From positions 1 to 64,000 of the forward strand of contig NZ_JACFTD010000009.1 of assembly GCF_014282005.1 (NCBI RefSeq): DNA of 64,000 bases, given 5' to 3'. The first letter of the stretch is position 1; each line of letters opens with the position of its first letter. The notes under the pieces are model-generated. The model searched no databases and was not told the DNA's origin. It saw only the letters and a program-made list of their open reading frames with translations. This document shows positions 17,945-28,623 of this stretch, in pieces. Source of the DNA: Sporosarcina sp. BP05. GTDB taxonomy: Bacteria > Bacillota > Bacilli > Bacillales_A > Planococcaceae. A program made the position numbers and the translations under genes.

Positions 17945-18799
17945 TCACTCCATAATAATGCCGATTTGACTTAATGGCTCGCCAAGTTGATTGACAGCTT
18001 CTGCTAACGCTTTAGTATCCTCTTTCGTTAGCTGCTCATAGGATATATAATTACCACTGCCATCTTCATGTTTCGCTAATAGATTGTTCAAATCTGTAAA
18101 TTTCGCAGTTAACGTATCAACTAGTTTTGCATCTTTAAGTTTGATTTTTTCTTTTAGTATTTCAACTATCTTCTCTGCCCCTTCAATGTTCGCTTTAAAA
18201 TCATAGAGGTCTGTATGGGAATAAATTTCTTCCTCTCCTGTAATTTTTGACGTAGATACCTCATTAAGGAGATCCACTGCACCCGTAATCATCAAATCTG
18301 GTGTTACTTCAACGGTTTCAACACGTGCTCTCAGTTCTTTCGCGTCTTTTAATAATTGATCCGCTGTCTCTTCGTAACCTACTGTCGTATTTTCAACCCA
18401 AAGACCATATTCAATTTTATGATAGCCTGACCAATCTTCTTTGCCCTGCCCCTCTTCCTCCAAATCGGCAAGACGCGCGTCAATACGTGGATCTAAATCG
18501 CCAAAACTTTCCGCTATAGGTTCTGATCGTTCAAAATACATACGGGCTTTCGGATAAATTTCTTTCGCTTTGTCAATGTCTCCATTTTTGACGGCTATTA
18601 CGAATTTTTCTGTTTCAATAAGAAAGTGATCCATTTGTTCCATTGCGAATGCTTGATAAGCTTCCATTTCAGTTTGTAAATCAACCGTTTCCGGCTGTGT
18701 TTTATCAGTGTTAGCAGGGGCTGCATCCTTGTCGGCATTACAAGCTGCCATGATAACTCCGCCTGATAGAATTAGTGCTATAAGTGCTTTTGATTTCAT
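17945..18799 (-). CDS. efeO: EfeO/EfeM-type imelysin-domain iron-binding lipoprotein
   Basis: The 284-residue protein has a lipoprotein signal with lipobox MAAC and a single M75/imelysin domain carrying HKIEYGLW (HxxE metal motif). The N-terminal cupredoxin domain of E. coli EfeO is absent, so this is the short EfeM form, as in B. subtilis YwbM. It likely hands iron to EfeB/EfeU at the outer membrane face. It is the first gene of the operon, and a Fur box lies 37 bases upstream of the start. Confidence 0.9.
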   Translation of the reverse strand: MKSKALIALILSGGVIMAACNADKDAAPANTDKTQPETVDLQTEMEAYQAFAMEQMDHFLIETEKFVIAVKNGDIDKAKEIYPKARMYFERSEPIAESFGDLDPRIDARLADLEEEGQGKEDWSGYHKIEYGLWVENTTVGYEETADQLLKDAKELRARVETVEVTPDLMITGAVDLLNEVSTSKITGEEEIYSHTDLYDFKANIEGAEKIVEILKEKIKLKDAKLVDTLTAKFTDLNNLLAKHEDGSGNYISYEQLTKEDTKALAEAVNQLGEPLSQIGIIME

Positions 18800-18835
18800 C
18801 TTGAACCTTCTCTCAAGTTAATTTCTTTCTTAATT

Positions 18836-18854
18836 AATAATGATAATCATTGTC
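18836..18854. promoter_or_regulatory. Fur box before efeO
   Basis: AATAATGATAATCATTGTC agrees with the 19-base Fur consensus GATAATGATAATCATTATC at 17 positions. It predicts iron repression of the efe operon. Confidence 0.88.
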
Positions 18855-19108
18855 ACTAAAATGTCAATATATAATTCATACTTTTTTAAGCGACCAGAAT
18901 AGAGTAACAGTTGAAACTTGCACTCTAAATTGCACACCTTTCATTATTCAAGTATAATATAAGATTACCGGTTATATACTTTATTTTAATTCGTCATTAA
19001 TTTCACAGTTTTCACCATAGAAATCATGGTATCATTGTATTTTGGGGTAGTTGAAATCATGGCTATTAATTAATCTGAAGTTGTCTATACACTATTAGGA
19101 GGTGTTTT

Positions 19109-19642
19109 ATGTTTTCACCCGATTACGTTGAACAATCCAAAGTTAAAGCGCAGTTGGCGAATGCAATTACATTGTTGAATTTAAGTTTTGGCGTTGTTGC
19201 TATCATTCTTATTATAAAAGGCTTAGGTCATATGAGTTTACTATTCATTTTCCTTGCTGCATTATTCGATCGTTTCGATGGAATGGTGGCAAGACATTAC
19301 AATGCAGAATCACTCTTCGGCAAAGAACTCGATTCGTTATGCGATCTTGTTTCATTCGGTCTAGCACCTGCATTATTAATTTACGAAACAACACTTCATA
19401 CGGCACCTTGGCTTGGAGTCATCGTTACCATTTTTTACGTATTGGCTGGCGCAGTTCGTCTGGCCCGCTACAACTCATCTGAATTTGATGGTGCATTTTA
19501 TGGTGTTCCGATTACAGCAGCGGGAATTGTCATGACATTAAGCTTTTTCCTTGTTCCATATGTCGGCCCCTTATTTTTCGTTGTATTGATGTTGATTATG
19601 TCAATATTGATGATTAGCAATATTCGTATTGCGAAAGTGTAA
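19109..19642 (+). CDS. pssA: CDP-diacylglycerol-serine O-phosphatidyltransferase
   Basis: The 177-residue membrane protein contains the CDP-alcohol phosphatidyltransferase signature DGx2ARx8Gx3Dx3D, seen as DGMVARHYNAESLFGKELD. It makes phosphatidylserine from CDP-diacylglycerol and serine. AGGAGG precedes the ATG. The gene is 25 bases before psd, so both steps of phosphatidylethanolamine synthesis are co-transcribed. The ybfM-type gene found between them in B. subtilis is missing. Confidence 0.93.
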   Translation: MFSPDYVEQSKVKAQLANAITLLNLSFGVVAIILIIKGLGHMSLLFIFLAALFDRFDGMVARHYNAESLFGKELDSLCDLVSFGLAPALLIYETTLHTAPWLGVIVTIFYVLAGAVRLARYNSSEFDGAFYGVPITAAGIVMTLSFFLVPYVGPLFFVVLMLIMSILMISNIRIAKV

Positions 19643-19667
19643 ATGACTAGTTCGGAGGATAATATAA

Positions 19668-20447
19668 ATGAAAAAAGCACTCTTTAAGTCTTTTGTTGAG
19701 CTGACGGGGAATCCAGTTTCTTCTGCTCTTTTAAAATCATTTACAGGCTCACGATTTAGCCGGCCGTTCATTCAACCATTCAGCAATGCTTATCGCATTA
19801 ATAATGACGAAATGGAATACCCAATTTCACACTATAAGAGTCTGCAAGCACTCTTTACACGGCAGCTAAAAGATGGAATACGTCAAGTGGATCCTTCGAT
19901 GAACGTCCTCACTTCACCAGTGGATGGCGTTGTAAGTGGATTTGGGAAAATAGCTACCGACCAATCTTTCCTGATAAAAGGCCATCAGTATAAGATAAAC
20001 GAAATTATGGGTACCTCTGAAAAAGCAGCTGCTTATAAAGATGGCATGTATTATATCTTTTATCTATCTCCAAGCCATTATCATCACTTCCACTATCCTG
20101 TAACGGGAGCATTGGTTTCACGATACGCCCTTGGCGGCGTTTCTTATCCTGTGAATAGTTTAGGATTACGTCTTGGACAGAGCCCCTTCTCCACGAACCA
20201 TCGACTAATTTCAGAAGTAATGACGGATTTCGGAAAAGTGGCCATTGTAAAAGTCGGTGCGTTAAATGTGAATAGTATTCAGCTCCTTAACTCTTCGAAA
20301 GAATGTATTAAAGGTAATGATTTTGGATATTTCAGTTTTGGTTCTACGGTTATTCTGTTTATAGAAAATCACCCAAACTTTACTCCGACTGTTGAGTTGA
20401 ACAGTGAAGTACTAGTGGGACAACCAGTTGGTAAGTGGATTCAATAG
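19668..20447 (+). CDS. psd: Phosphatidylserine decarboxylase proenzyme
   Basis: The 259-residue protein shows SPVDGVV, the SPSHYHHFHYPVTG active-site region, and a C-terminal FGST motif whose serine becomes the pyruvoyl group on self-cleavage. It decarboxylates phosphatidylserine to phosphatidylethanolamine at the membrane. GGAGG precedes the ATG. It is the second gene of pssA-psd and ends in a strong terminator. Confidence 0.93.
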   Translation: MKKALFKSFVELTGNPVSSALLKSFTGSRFSRPFIQPFSNAYRINNDEMEYPISHYKSLQALFTRQLKDGIRQVDPSMNVLTSPVDGVVSGFGKIATDQSFLIKGHQYKINEIMGTSEKAAAYKDGMYYIFYLSPSHYHHFHYPVTGALVSRYALGGVSYPVNSLGLRLGQSPFSTNHRLISEVMTDFGKVAIVKVGALNVNSIQLLNSSKECIKGNDFGYFSFGSTVILFIENHPNFTPTVELNSEVLVGQPVGKWIQ

Positions 20448-20452
20448 TAAAG

Positions 20453-20502
20453 AAAAAAGCAATTCTTGATCAGATAAGACTGATCAAGAATTGCTTTTTT
20501 TT
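20453..20502 (+). terminator. Terminator of pssA-psd
   Basis: AAAAAGCAATTCTTGATCAG and CTGATCAAGAATTGCTTTTT form a 20-bp stem around ATAAGA with an eight-T tail. Confidence 0.92.
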
Positions 20503-20538
20503 ATGGTAAGAAAGTATACGTTTTTTTCAACTTAGAAT

Positions 20539-20760
20539 AGTGTCTAGCTTCAGGCGCCAGCCGCTCGGGGGCCCACAGGATGTGGGTCACGTAGCCATTG
20601 CCGCAGGACGCGGCGTAATTAGGCTACGTTCCTTGAAAAGCAATCCAGCTATGTGGCAAAGAGCGCCACGTCGTGCCTGCAAGGATGCAGGTATGCAGTT
20701 GTTGCGACAGGACGTCGCGCACTTAAGCTGCGTTCCTTTTAGGCGCCTTCCGCTTTCTTA
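20539..20760 (+). repeat. Structured dispersed repeat, tandem copy A
   Basis: Starts AGTGTCTAGCTTCAGGCGCC and ends AGGCGCCTTCCGCTTTCTTA. It contains four small hairpins with different 5-bp stems and an AGGA-containing loop at 20572-20586, 20600-20614, 20676-20691 and 20704-20718. ACGTAGCC (20589-20596) pairs with GGCTACGT (20622-20629) around the second hairpin. It does not read as a real coding sequence. Confidence 0.85.
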
Positions 20761-20944
20761 GTGTCTAGCTACAGGCGCCAGCCGCTCGGAGGCCCACAGG
20801 ATGTGGGTCACGTAGCCATTGCCGCAGGACGCGGCGTACTTAGGCTACGTTCCTTGATAAGCAATCCAGCTATGTGGCAAAGAGCGCCACGTCGCCGGAT
20901 TGACTTATGCCTGTCGCGCCTAGAAGGCGCCTTCCGCTTTTCTT
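20761..20944 (+). repeat. Structured dispersed repeat, tandem copy B (shorter)
   Basis: Same ends as copy A and nearly identical over its first 130 bases, including AGGA-loop hairpins at 20793-20807 and 20821-20835. The segment holding hairpins three and four is replaced by an unrelated short stretch. Confidence 0.85.
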
Positions 20945-20952
20945 ATGGGCAG

Positions 20953-22389
20953 TTATTTATTCGCTATATGCACTTTCAATAGCTTTCCTTTAACCGTTGT
21001 CGTTTTCATTTCATTCAAAACGAGTTTACCTTTACCGTTCAATATATCAATATACGTCACAGTGTCCTGTATTTTGATGATTCCAATGTCTTCTGCCGAC
21101 ACGCCTGCAATATTTGTAATTGTACCGACGAAGTCCACAGCACGCAGCTTTTTCTTTTTGCCGCCATTAAAATACAATTTAATAATATCTTTGTTTACTA
21201 AAACATTTTTGTTCTTTTTCAATTCAGGTAGACTCTCCAGCTTTTCAGTGAACGCAGCCATTGCGACAACAACTGCCTGTTTCGATGGAGCATTGCGTTG
21301 TTCAATTTCAAATCCGATGTACGCTTCAATCTCATCAAGCAAGTGATTTTCATTAGGCGTGACGAAAGAAATCGCTTTCCCTCTTTTACCAGCCCGTCCA
21401 GTTCTTCCTACTCTGTGCACATAACTTTCAGTTTCCACAGGCAGGTCATAGTTAATAACGTGCGTAATGCTGTCGATATCAATACCACGTGCAGCAACAT
21501 CTGTAGCAACCAAGTAGCGGAATTCACCGCGCTTGAACTCATCCATAACAGAGAAACGGTCTTCCTGCATCATACCGCCATGTAGTTTATCGCAAGTATA
21601 GTGTAGTTTTTCAAGCTGTTCAGTAACACTGTCCACCTGATCCTTTGTACGGCAAAAGATAATACAGCTATCTGGATTTTCAACAACAGTCACATCACGC
21701 AGCAGGTCAAACTTTTGGGGATCCCTTACGATAATGAGTGAATGGTCAATTTGATCCGTCAATGTCACAGTTGAAGCTATCTCAATATTTTTCGGGTTGT
21801 TCATGTATTTACTGCTTAGTTTGCCAATCTTTTCAGGAAGTGTTGCTGAGAACAGCATAGTCGTTCTGTTTTTCGGTAATTTATTAATAATTGATTCGAC
21901 TTGGTCAATAAAGCCCATATTTAGCATTTCATCAGCTTCATCAAGTACGAGATATTTAATTTGGTCAAGCACAAGCGAACCTCGCTCAATATGATCAAAT
22001 ACACGCCCTGGTGTTCCCACAACTACGTGGCATTTTTGCTTCAGTTCTTCTTTTTGATAAGCATATGGAGATTTCCCGTAGACAGCAGCGGCTTTAATAC
22101 GCTTAAAACGGCCAATGTTTGTAATGTCTTCTTTGACCTGGTCTGCAAGTTCACGCGTCGGTGTTAAGATTAGCGCCTGTGGTTTATTCTCATCCCAGTT
22201 CACCATTTCACAGATGGGAATTCCAAAAGCCGCCGTCTTACCGCTACCCGTCTGTGATTTGACAACTAAATCGTTTTTAGTAAGTGCCGCAGGAATTACT
22301 TTCTCTTGCACTTCTGTAGGTGAAGAATACCCAAGCCCGTCTAGCGCCCGTGTAATCTCCTTGCTTAAGTTGTAATTTTGAAATGTCAT
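20953..22389 (-). CDS. dbpA: DEAD-box RNA helicase DbpA
   Basis: The 478-residue protein has all DEAD-box motifs: AQTGSGKT-type [49 protein letters not shown] and [13 protein letters not shown]. Its final about 75 residues form a DbpA RNA-binding domain, which in B. subtilis YxiN binds hairpin 92 of 23S rRNA. It works in large ribosomal subunit assembly. Length equals the Bacillus orthologue. Its stop lies 8 bases from the tandem repeats, with no clear terminator of its own. Confidence 0.93.
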   Translation of the reverse strand: MTFQNYNLSKEITRALDGLGYSSPTEVQEKVIPAALTKNDLVVKSQTGSGKTAAFGIPICEMVNWDENKPQALILTPTRELADQVKEDITNIGRFKRIKAAAVYGKSPYAYQKEELKQKCHVVVGTPGRVFDHIERGSLVLDQIKYLVLDEADEMLNMGFIDQVESIINKLPKNRTTMLFSATLPEKIGKLSSKYMNNPKNIEIASTVTLTDQIDHSLIIVRDPQKFDLLRDVTVVENPDSCIIFCRTKDQVDSVTEQLEKLHYTCDKLHGGMMQEDRFSVMDEFKRGEFRYLVATDVAARGIDIDSITHVINYDLPVETESYVHRVGRTGRAGKRGKAISFVTPNENHLLDEIEAYIGFEIEQRNAPSKQAVVVAMAAFTEKLESLPELKKNKNVLVNKDIIKLYFNGGKKKKLRAVDFVGTITNIAGVSAEDIGIIKIQDTVTYIDILNGKGKLVLNEMKTTTVKGKLLKVHIANK

Positions 22390-22493
22390 TGTAATCAGCC
22401 TCTCATTCTAAGTGTATTATCTCACAAACAGGGGCCATTCGTCAGTTAAGGAAGTCTTCTGACACTAATTATAAGGGTGATATATAAAAAAAA

Positions 22494-22535
22494 GAAAGGA
22501 ATCAGCCATTTTATTCATGGCTGATTTCTTTCTAA
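22494..22535 (-). terminator. Terminator after ptsG
   Basis: On the minus strand GAAAGAAATCAGCCAT pairs with ATGGCTGATTCCTTTC with two internal mismatches, followed by a T-rich tail. It separates ptsG from dbpA. Confidence 0.8.
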
Positions 22536-22555
22536 AAGTGCGTGGTACCCATTCT

Positions 22556-24643
<2,088 letters not shown>

Positions 24644-24664
24644 TCATTCCCCTGAAAAACGGCA

Positions 24665-24749
24665 TAAAAAAACATGAGTATAAAAGAAATTGAAATAGCC
24701 ATCAAAAGGTTTCCCTCTCGAAGCTGTATCAATCATCTTTGTACTCATG
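24665..24749 (-). terminator. ptsG leader terminator
   Basis: On the minus strand CATGAGTA (24742-24749) pairs with TACTCATG (24673-24680) and is followed by seven T. Its 5' arm overlaps the RAT element, the arrangement expected for antitermination. Confidence 0.8.
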
Positions 24750-24768
24750 CCTGATTCTCTCAGTAACA
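24735..24768 (-). promoter_or_regulatory. RAT ribonucleic antiterminator for GlcT
   Basis: The minus strand reads GTGTTACTGAGAGAATC followed by AGGCATGAGTACAAAGATG, matching the imperfect-stem pattern of BglG/SacT/GlcT-family targets. Bound GlcT would hold this stem and block the terminator. A TATAAT element at 24793-24798 may be the promoter -10. Confidence 0.82.
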
Positions 24769-24911
24769 CGTATGAAGATAATATATTATTAAATTATATA
24801 CGAATAGCTAGTAAAATACCTATTAACTAATCCAATGACTTTAAAATCAATCGTACCATAGATAGATTAATTTTTCAAACAGATTTTAATATCCGTAATT
24901 GTTCCAAATTA

Positions 24912-25754
24912 TTATTCGACTCTTGATTGAATCCGCTGTAAATGAAGTGTTAAATAAACTGCTTCAGCATCATAAATTTCCATTTTTAGTGTCTGTTGTA
25001 TCACTTTGATCATCTTCCAAGCAAGATTGTAACAAACTGGATACTCTGTTTTTAACAGTCCCGTCATTTTTTTCGGTTCTGCAATCCTCTCTCCCCGCAC
25101 TACCCGTTCAATTGTAAAACGAAGATGGCGGATCAACCGCATATAATCAATACTGTTTTTATCAATAACTACTTCAAGTTGCTCTTCAATCATTTTGACA
25201 AGCCGAACCATTAACTCTGAATGTCTTGTTAAATCACGCACATCTTTATTCACAAGGGCACTGTGAATATGTAACGCGATGAAACCAATTTCACCTTCAG
25301 GGAGTGCGACAGTTAGCTGTTTATTAACCATCGCCGTAACTTCAGCGGCTATTTTATATTCATCGGGATAAAGTGCCTTTGTCTCAAGCAAAAATGGGTT
25401 TCGGATCGCCATGCCACGCCTCATCCGACTGACCGCGAATACTAAATGGTCTGTGAGCGCAACATGAATATGTTCATTCAGTGGCATATCAGACCTCGCT
25501 TGAATAATTTCAACAGCGGAAATAAGTACTTTCAATGTATCTTCATCAAGAGTAGAAAGAAGTTGTTTGTACTGCTCCTGCTCCTTAGGGTCATTCAACA
25601 CAAATAATTTTTCAACCTTTTCTTGAATAATCGGCTCTCCACTTTTTTTCCCAAAGCCAATGCCTCGACCAATTAAAACGACCTCATTACCATTAACATC
25701 AGTAGCAATGAGCACATTATTATTCAACGCTTTCTTAATTAGATACGTTTTCAT
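24912..25754 (-). CDS. glcT: Transcription antiterminator GlcT
   Basis: The 280-residue protein has an N-terminal RNA-binding CAT domain (MKTYLIKKALNNNVLIATDVNG begins it; written here in part as IKKALNNNVLI) and two PRD domains with conserved His residues in HIHVALTDHL, LHIHSALV, RHLRFTIERV and LHLQRI. These are phosphorylated by PTS proteins to set activity. It lies directly upstream of ptsG and its RAT element. I start at 25754; the frame extends further upstream into the neighbouring gene without a ribosome site. Confidence 0.92.
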   Translation of the reverse strand: MKTYLIKKALNNNVLIATDVNGNEVVLIGRGIGFGKKSGEPIIQEKVEKLFVLNDPKEQEQYKQLLSTLDEDTLKVLISAVEIIQARSDMPLNEHIHVALTDHLVFAVSRMRRGMAIRNPFLLETKALYPDEYKIAAEVTAMVNKQLTVALPEGEIGFIALHIHSALVNKDVRDLTRHSELMVRLVKMIEEQLEVVIDKNSIDYMRLIRHLRFTIERVVRGERIAEPKKMTGLLKTEYPVCYNLAWKMIKVIQQTLKMEIYDAEAVYLTLHLQRIQSRVE

Positions 25755-25839
25755 CCATCTATCCCCATTATCTTTTCTTGACTCTATTCTAGCACTAATC
25801 TCATTTGAATAGGAGCTTGTTATGCTCGTCATGGGTGTA

Positions 25840-26817
25840 TTAAGGAACCAAAACAAGTTTCCCCATCGTTTTTCTCCCCTGCATCAGTCGATGTACATCC
25901 GCAGCCTCTTCCAGTCTGTACGTGCCGCCAATCGTTAGTGCTAAATCACCGCTTTCAATAAACCCAAGTAATTCCTTGAAACTAGCTTGATACATGTCAT
26001 AATTTTTCATAATTTGAGGCAGGAAAAATCCGATGACAGATTGATTGCGGCGCATCAATTCTCCAGCAAGTAATGGTGAAGATTCACCGCTTGCTGCACC
26101 AAATACAACCACACGGCCAAATGGGGCAAGGCATTTCAGCGTCTTGCGGAAAATATCACCACCGACCATTTCAAGTGCTACATCCACACCTTTCCCGTCG
26201 GTTAGTTCACGGACCTTTAATTCCCAACCTTCTTCTGTGTAATTAACAACATGATCGGCACCCATTTCTTTTGCATGCGCCAATTTTTCAGCACTGCTTG
26301 CAGTAGCGATAATCTTGCCTGCTCCGAAGATTTTTGCAAGTTGGACTGCAATTGCACCAACCCCTCCAGCTGCTGCATGAACCAGAACGGTTTCTCCTTT
26401 TTCAAGCCGTCCCATTGTTTTTAAAATATGGTAAGCCGTCTGCCCTTGCAAGGGTAGCGCGACTGCATTTACAAAATCAACACCGTCAGGAATAGGTGCG
26501 AGTGCCATCTCATGAAGGTTGACATACTCCGCATAACCTGCCGATTCGATTAGAGATACGACGCGCATACCAGGTTTATAACGTTTAACGTCTTTTCCTA
26601 CTTCGGTAATAATGCCGGCAACTTCAGCACCTGGCATGAACGGCAGCGGAGTCGGCACAACGTATTTCCCTTCACGACGCGCGATATCTGCATAATTCAC
26701 GCCAATCGCCTTCACTTCTACTAACACTTCTTGATCACCGACTGTTGGTGTATCGATATCTACTAGCTCCAACACGTCTGGACCTCCATACGCTTCAAAT
26801 CGAATTGCTTTCATCAT
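25840..26817 (-). CDS. Quinone oxidoreductase-like zinc-free MDR dehydrogenase
   Basis: The 325-residue medium-chain dehydrogenase/reductase shows GPDVLELVD, PGAEVAGIITEVG and the NADPH-binding HAAAGGVGAIAVQLAK typical of quinone oxidoreductases; the catalytic zinc ligands of alcohol dehydrogenases are absent. It reduces quinones or enones with NADPH. It is the last gene of the acyl-CoA operon, 12 bases after the acyl-CoA dehydrogenase gene. GGGGG lies 7 bases before ATG 26817. An enoyl-thioester reductase role fits the context but is inference. Confidence 0.83.
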   Translation of the reverse strand: MMKAIRFEAYGGPDVLELVDIDTPTVGDQEVLVEVKAIGVNYADIARREGKYVVPTPLPFMPGAEVAGIITEVGKDVKRYKPGMRVVSLIESAGYAEYVNLHEMALAPIPDGVDFVNAVALPLQGQTAYHILKTMGRLEKGETVLVHAAAGGVGAIAVQLAKIFGAGKIIATASSAEKLAHAKEMGADHVVNYTEEGWELKVRELTDGKGVDVALEMVGGDIFRKTLKCLAPFGRVVVFGAASGESSPLLAGELMRRNQSVIGFFLPQIMKNYDMYQASFKELLGFIESGDLALTIGGTYRLEEAADVHRLMQGRKTMGKLVLVP

Positions 26818-26829
26818 CAAAATCCCCCT

Positions 26830-28602
26830 TTAAGATATATACTGCCGTGATTCATTAATGGTTTTCGCAATAGCCCTCTTCGTTTGGATTGTTCCTTCAC
26901 GCGCCAGTTCACTCAATCGATTTATCACATCAGCAACTGCTGTCTTGCGCTTCTCTTCTGTTGTTACGCCTGCAATCAATTTACGGGCAATTATTTCAAC
27001 TTTGAAAAGCGTATCGTCAATCAATGCTTCTGTCAGCTGCACTTTAAGGGCAGATTTTTCTTCACCCATTTTTGCAATTGATTTCTCGGTTCGCAGTACA
27101 GCAGATTCAGCTGCATATAGGGCAATTGCTATGTCGGCCAGTCTCAGTAACGTTTCTTGCTCATCAACAATACGGGCTGCAAAAGCTTCATAAGCAAAGC
27201 CCATGGACAGCAAAAACACATTGCGTATTGCACGGATTGCTTCTTTTTCACGAGCCAGAATGTCACCCGTTAGCGCAGTTGATTGCTTCAGTTGTGCAAC
27301 AGCTTGACCAACTAGTTTCGGAAGTGGGACTATTCCTTTCCCCGCCTGTTGCAATAGAGCCATTGGAATGAGCAATCTGTTGATTTCGTTCGTGCCTTCG
27401 AAAATGCGGTTAATGCGCGAATCACGATACATTTGCTCTACCTTGTACTCTTTTATGAAGCCATAACCGCCATGAAGTTGCAGTGATTCATCTGCAACGT
27501 AATCCAAGGTTTCAGAACCAAATACTTTGCAGATAGCAGTTTCAACCGCATACTCCCTCATTCTGCTCGCAATAAGCTTCGTGTCACTTGACTCGTCCAA
27601 TTCACCAAGTGCATCTTCAAGATAGGAAGCAGTTCGGTATTGAAGAGACTCTGTTGCATAAATACGGATGGCCATATCAGCAACTTTTTCTTCGGTAGCT
27701 GTAAATGATGCAATCGTCTTGCCAAATTGTTGACGTTCATTCGTATAATCAATAGCTAATTTGAAGCTGTATTTGGCGGCTCCTGTACAGGCAGAACCAA
27801 GATTGAAGCGGCCTAGATTTAGTACGTTCAATGCGATATGATGTCCTTTTCCGATTTCACCTAATAAGTTCCGGACAGGCACTTCACAGTTGTCGAAAAA
27901 TACGGCTGTCGTGGACGACCCTTTGATGCCCATCTTCTGTTCTTCTGGTCCGAGCGATAAGCCTGGAAAGTCTTTTTCAACGATGAATGCCGTGAACTTG
28001 GTACCATCGACTTTTGCATAGACAATGAATGTATCGGAAAATGAGGCATTTGTAATGAACATCTTCGTTCCGTTCAATAAATAATGCGTTCCTTCTTTAT
28101 TTAATAGCGCTGTAGTAGATGCAGCTAGGGCATCCGATCCAGCAGAAGGCTCAGTAAGGCAATAAGCGCCGATAAACTCACCAGATGCAAGCTTTGGCAA
28201 ATACCTATCTTTTTGCCACTGCGATCCGAAATACGTAATCGGTAACGTTGCGATACATGTGTGATTGGAATGTGCAACGCTATAGCCACCTGCAGCACCG
28301 ATAATTTCTCCGACAAGCCCTTTCGTTATTTTATCGAGGCCAAGCCCACCGTATTTCTCGGGGATACTATGGGCTAGCAAACCCAATTCTCCTGCTTTTC
28401 CAAGGAGTGACCTGACAAGTGTAAAGTCCCCTCCTTCAATTTGTTCATTGTGCGGCCGCACTTCTTTTTCAATGAACTTCTTCGCTGTATCAGCAATCAT
28501 CTGGTGTTCAGCTGTAAAATCTTCCGGGGTGAAAATAGCTTCTGGCTGCGACGTGCTGTGTAAAAATGAAGTTCCACGATAGGTTAGTTGTTCAGTAGTC
28601 AA
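26830..28602 (-). CDS. Acyl-CoA dehydrogenase, long FadE/YusJ type
   Basis: The 590-residue enzyme has the acyl-CoA dehydrogenase core: CLTEPSAGSDA and ITNASFSDTFIVYAK (FAD and substrate contacts), GFIKEYKVEQMYRDSRINRIFEGTNEINR (catalytic Glu region EGTNEI), plus a C-terminal extra helical domain that makes it longer than the usual 380. It catalyses the first step of fatty acyl-CoA beta-oxidation with FAD. The start is TTG, 7 bases after AAAGGGGAT. Sixth gene of the operon. Confidence 0.88.
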   Translation of the reverse strand: MTTEQLTYRGTSFLHSTSQPEAIFTPEDFTAEHQMIADTAKKFIEKEVRPHNEQIEGGDFTLVRSLLGKAGELGLLAHSIPEKYGGLGLDKITKGLVGEIIGAAGGYSVAHSNHTCIATLPITYFGSQWQKDRYLPKLASGEFIGAYCLTEPSAGSDALAASTTALLNKEGTHYLLNGTKMFITNASFSDTFIVYAKVDGTKFTAFIVEKDFPGLSLGPEEQKMGIKGSSTTAVFFDNCEVPVRNLLGEIGKGHHIALNVLNLGRFNLGSACTGAAKYSFKLAIDYTNERQQFGKTIASFTATEEKVADMAIRIYATESLQYRTASYLEDALGELDESSDTKLIASRMREYAVETAICKVFGSETLDYVADESLQLHGGYGFIKEYKVEQMYRDSRINRIFEGTNEINRLLIPMALLQQAGKGIVPLPKLVGQAVAQLKQSTALTGDILAREKEAIRAIRNVFLLSMGFAYEAFAARIVDEQETLLRLADIAIALYAAESAVLRTEKSIAKMGEEKSALKVQLTEALIDDTLFKVEIIARKLIAGVTTEEKRKTAVADVINRLSELAREGTIQTKRAIAKTINESRQYIS

Positions 28603-28623
28603 TCGCTTTATCCCCTTTCACAA

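Noticed and set aside
19020-19062. Direct repeat GAAATCATGG upstream of pssA
   Set aside because: Only two 10-base copies 33 bases apart without promoter context; too weak to call an operator.
20540-20982. Two 73-codon frames with nearly the same product in the tandem repeats
   Set aside because: They follow the non-coding structured repeat, start inside its conserved end block and have no ribosome site.
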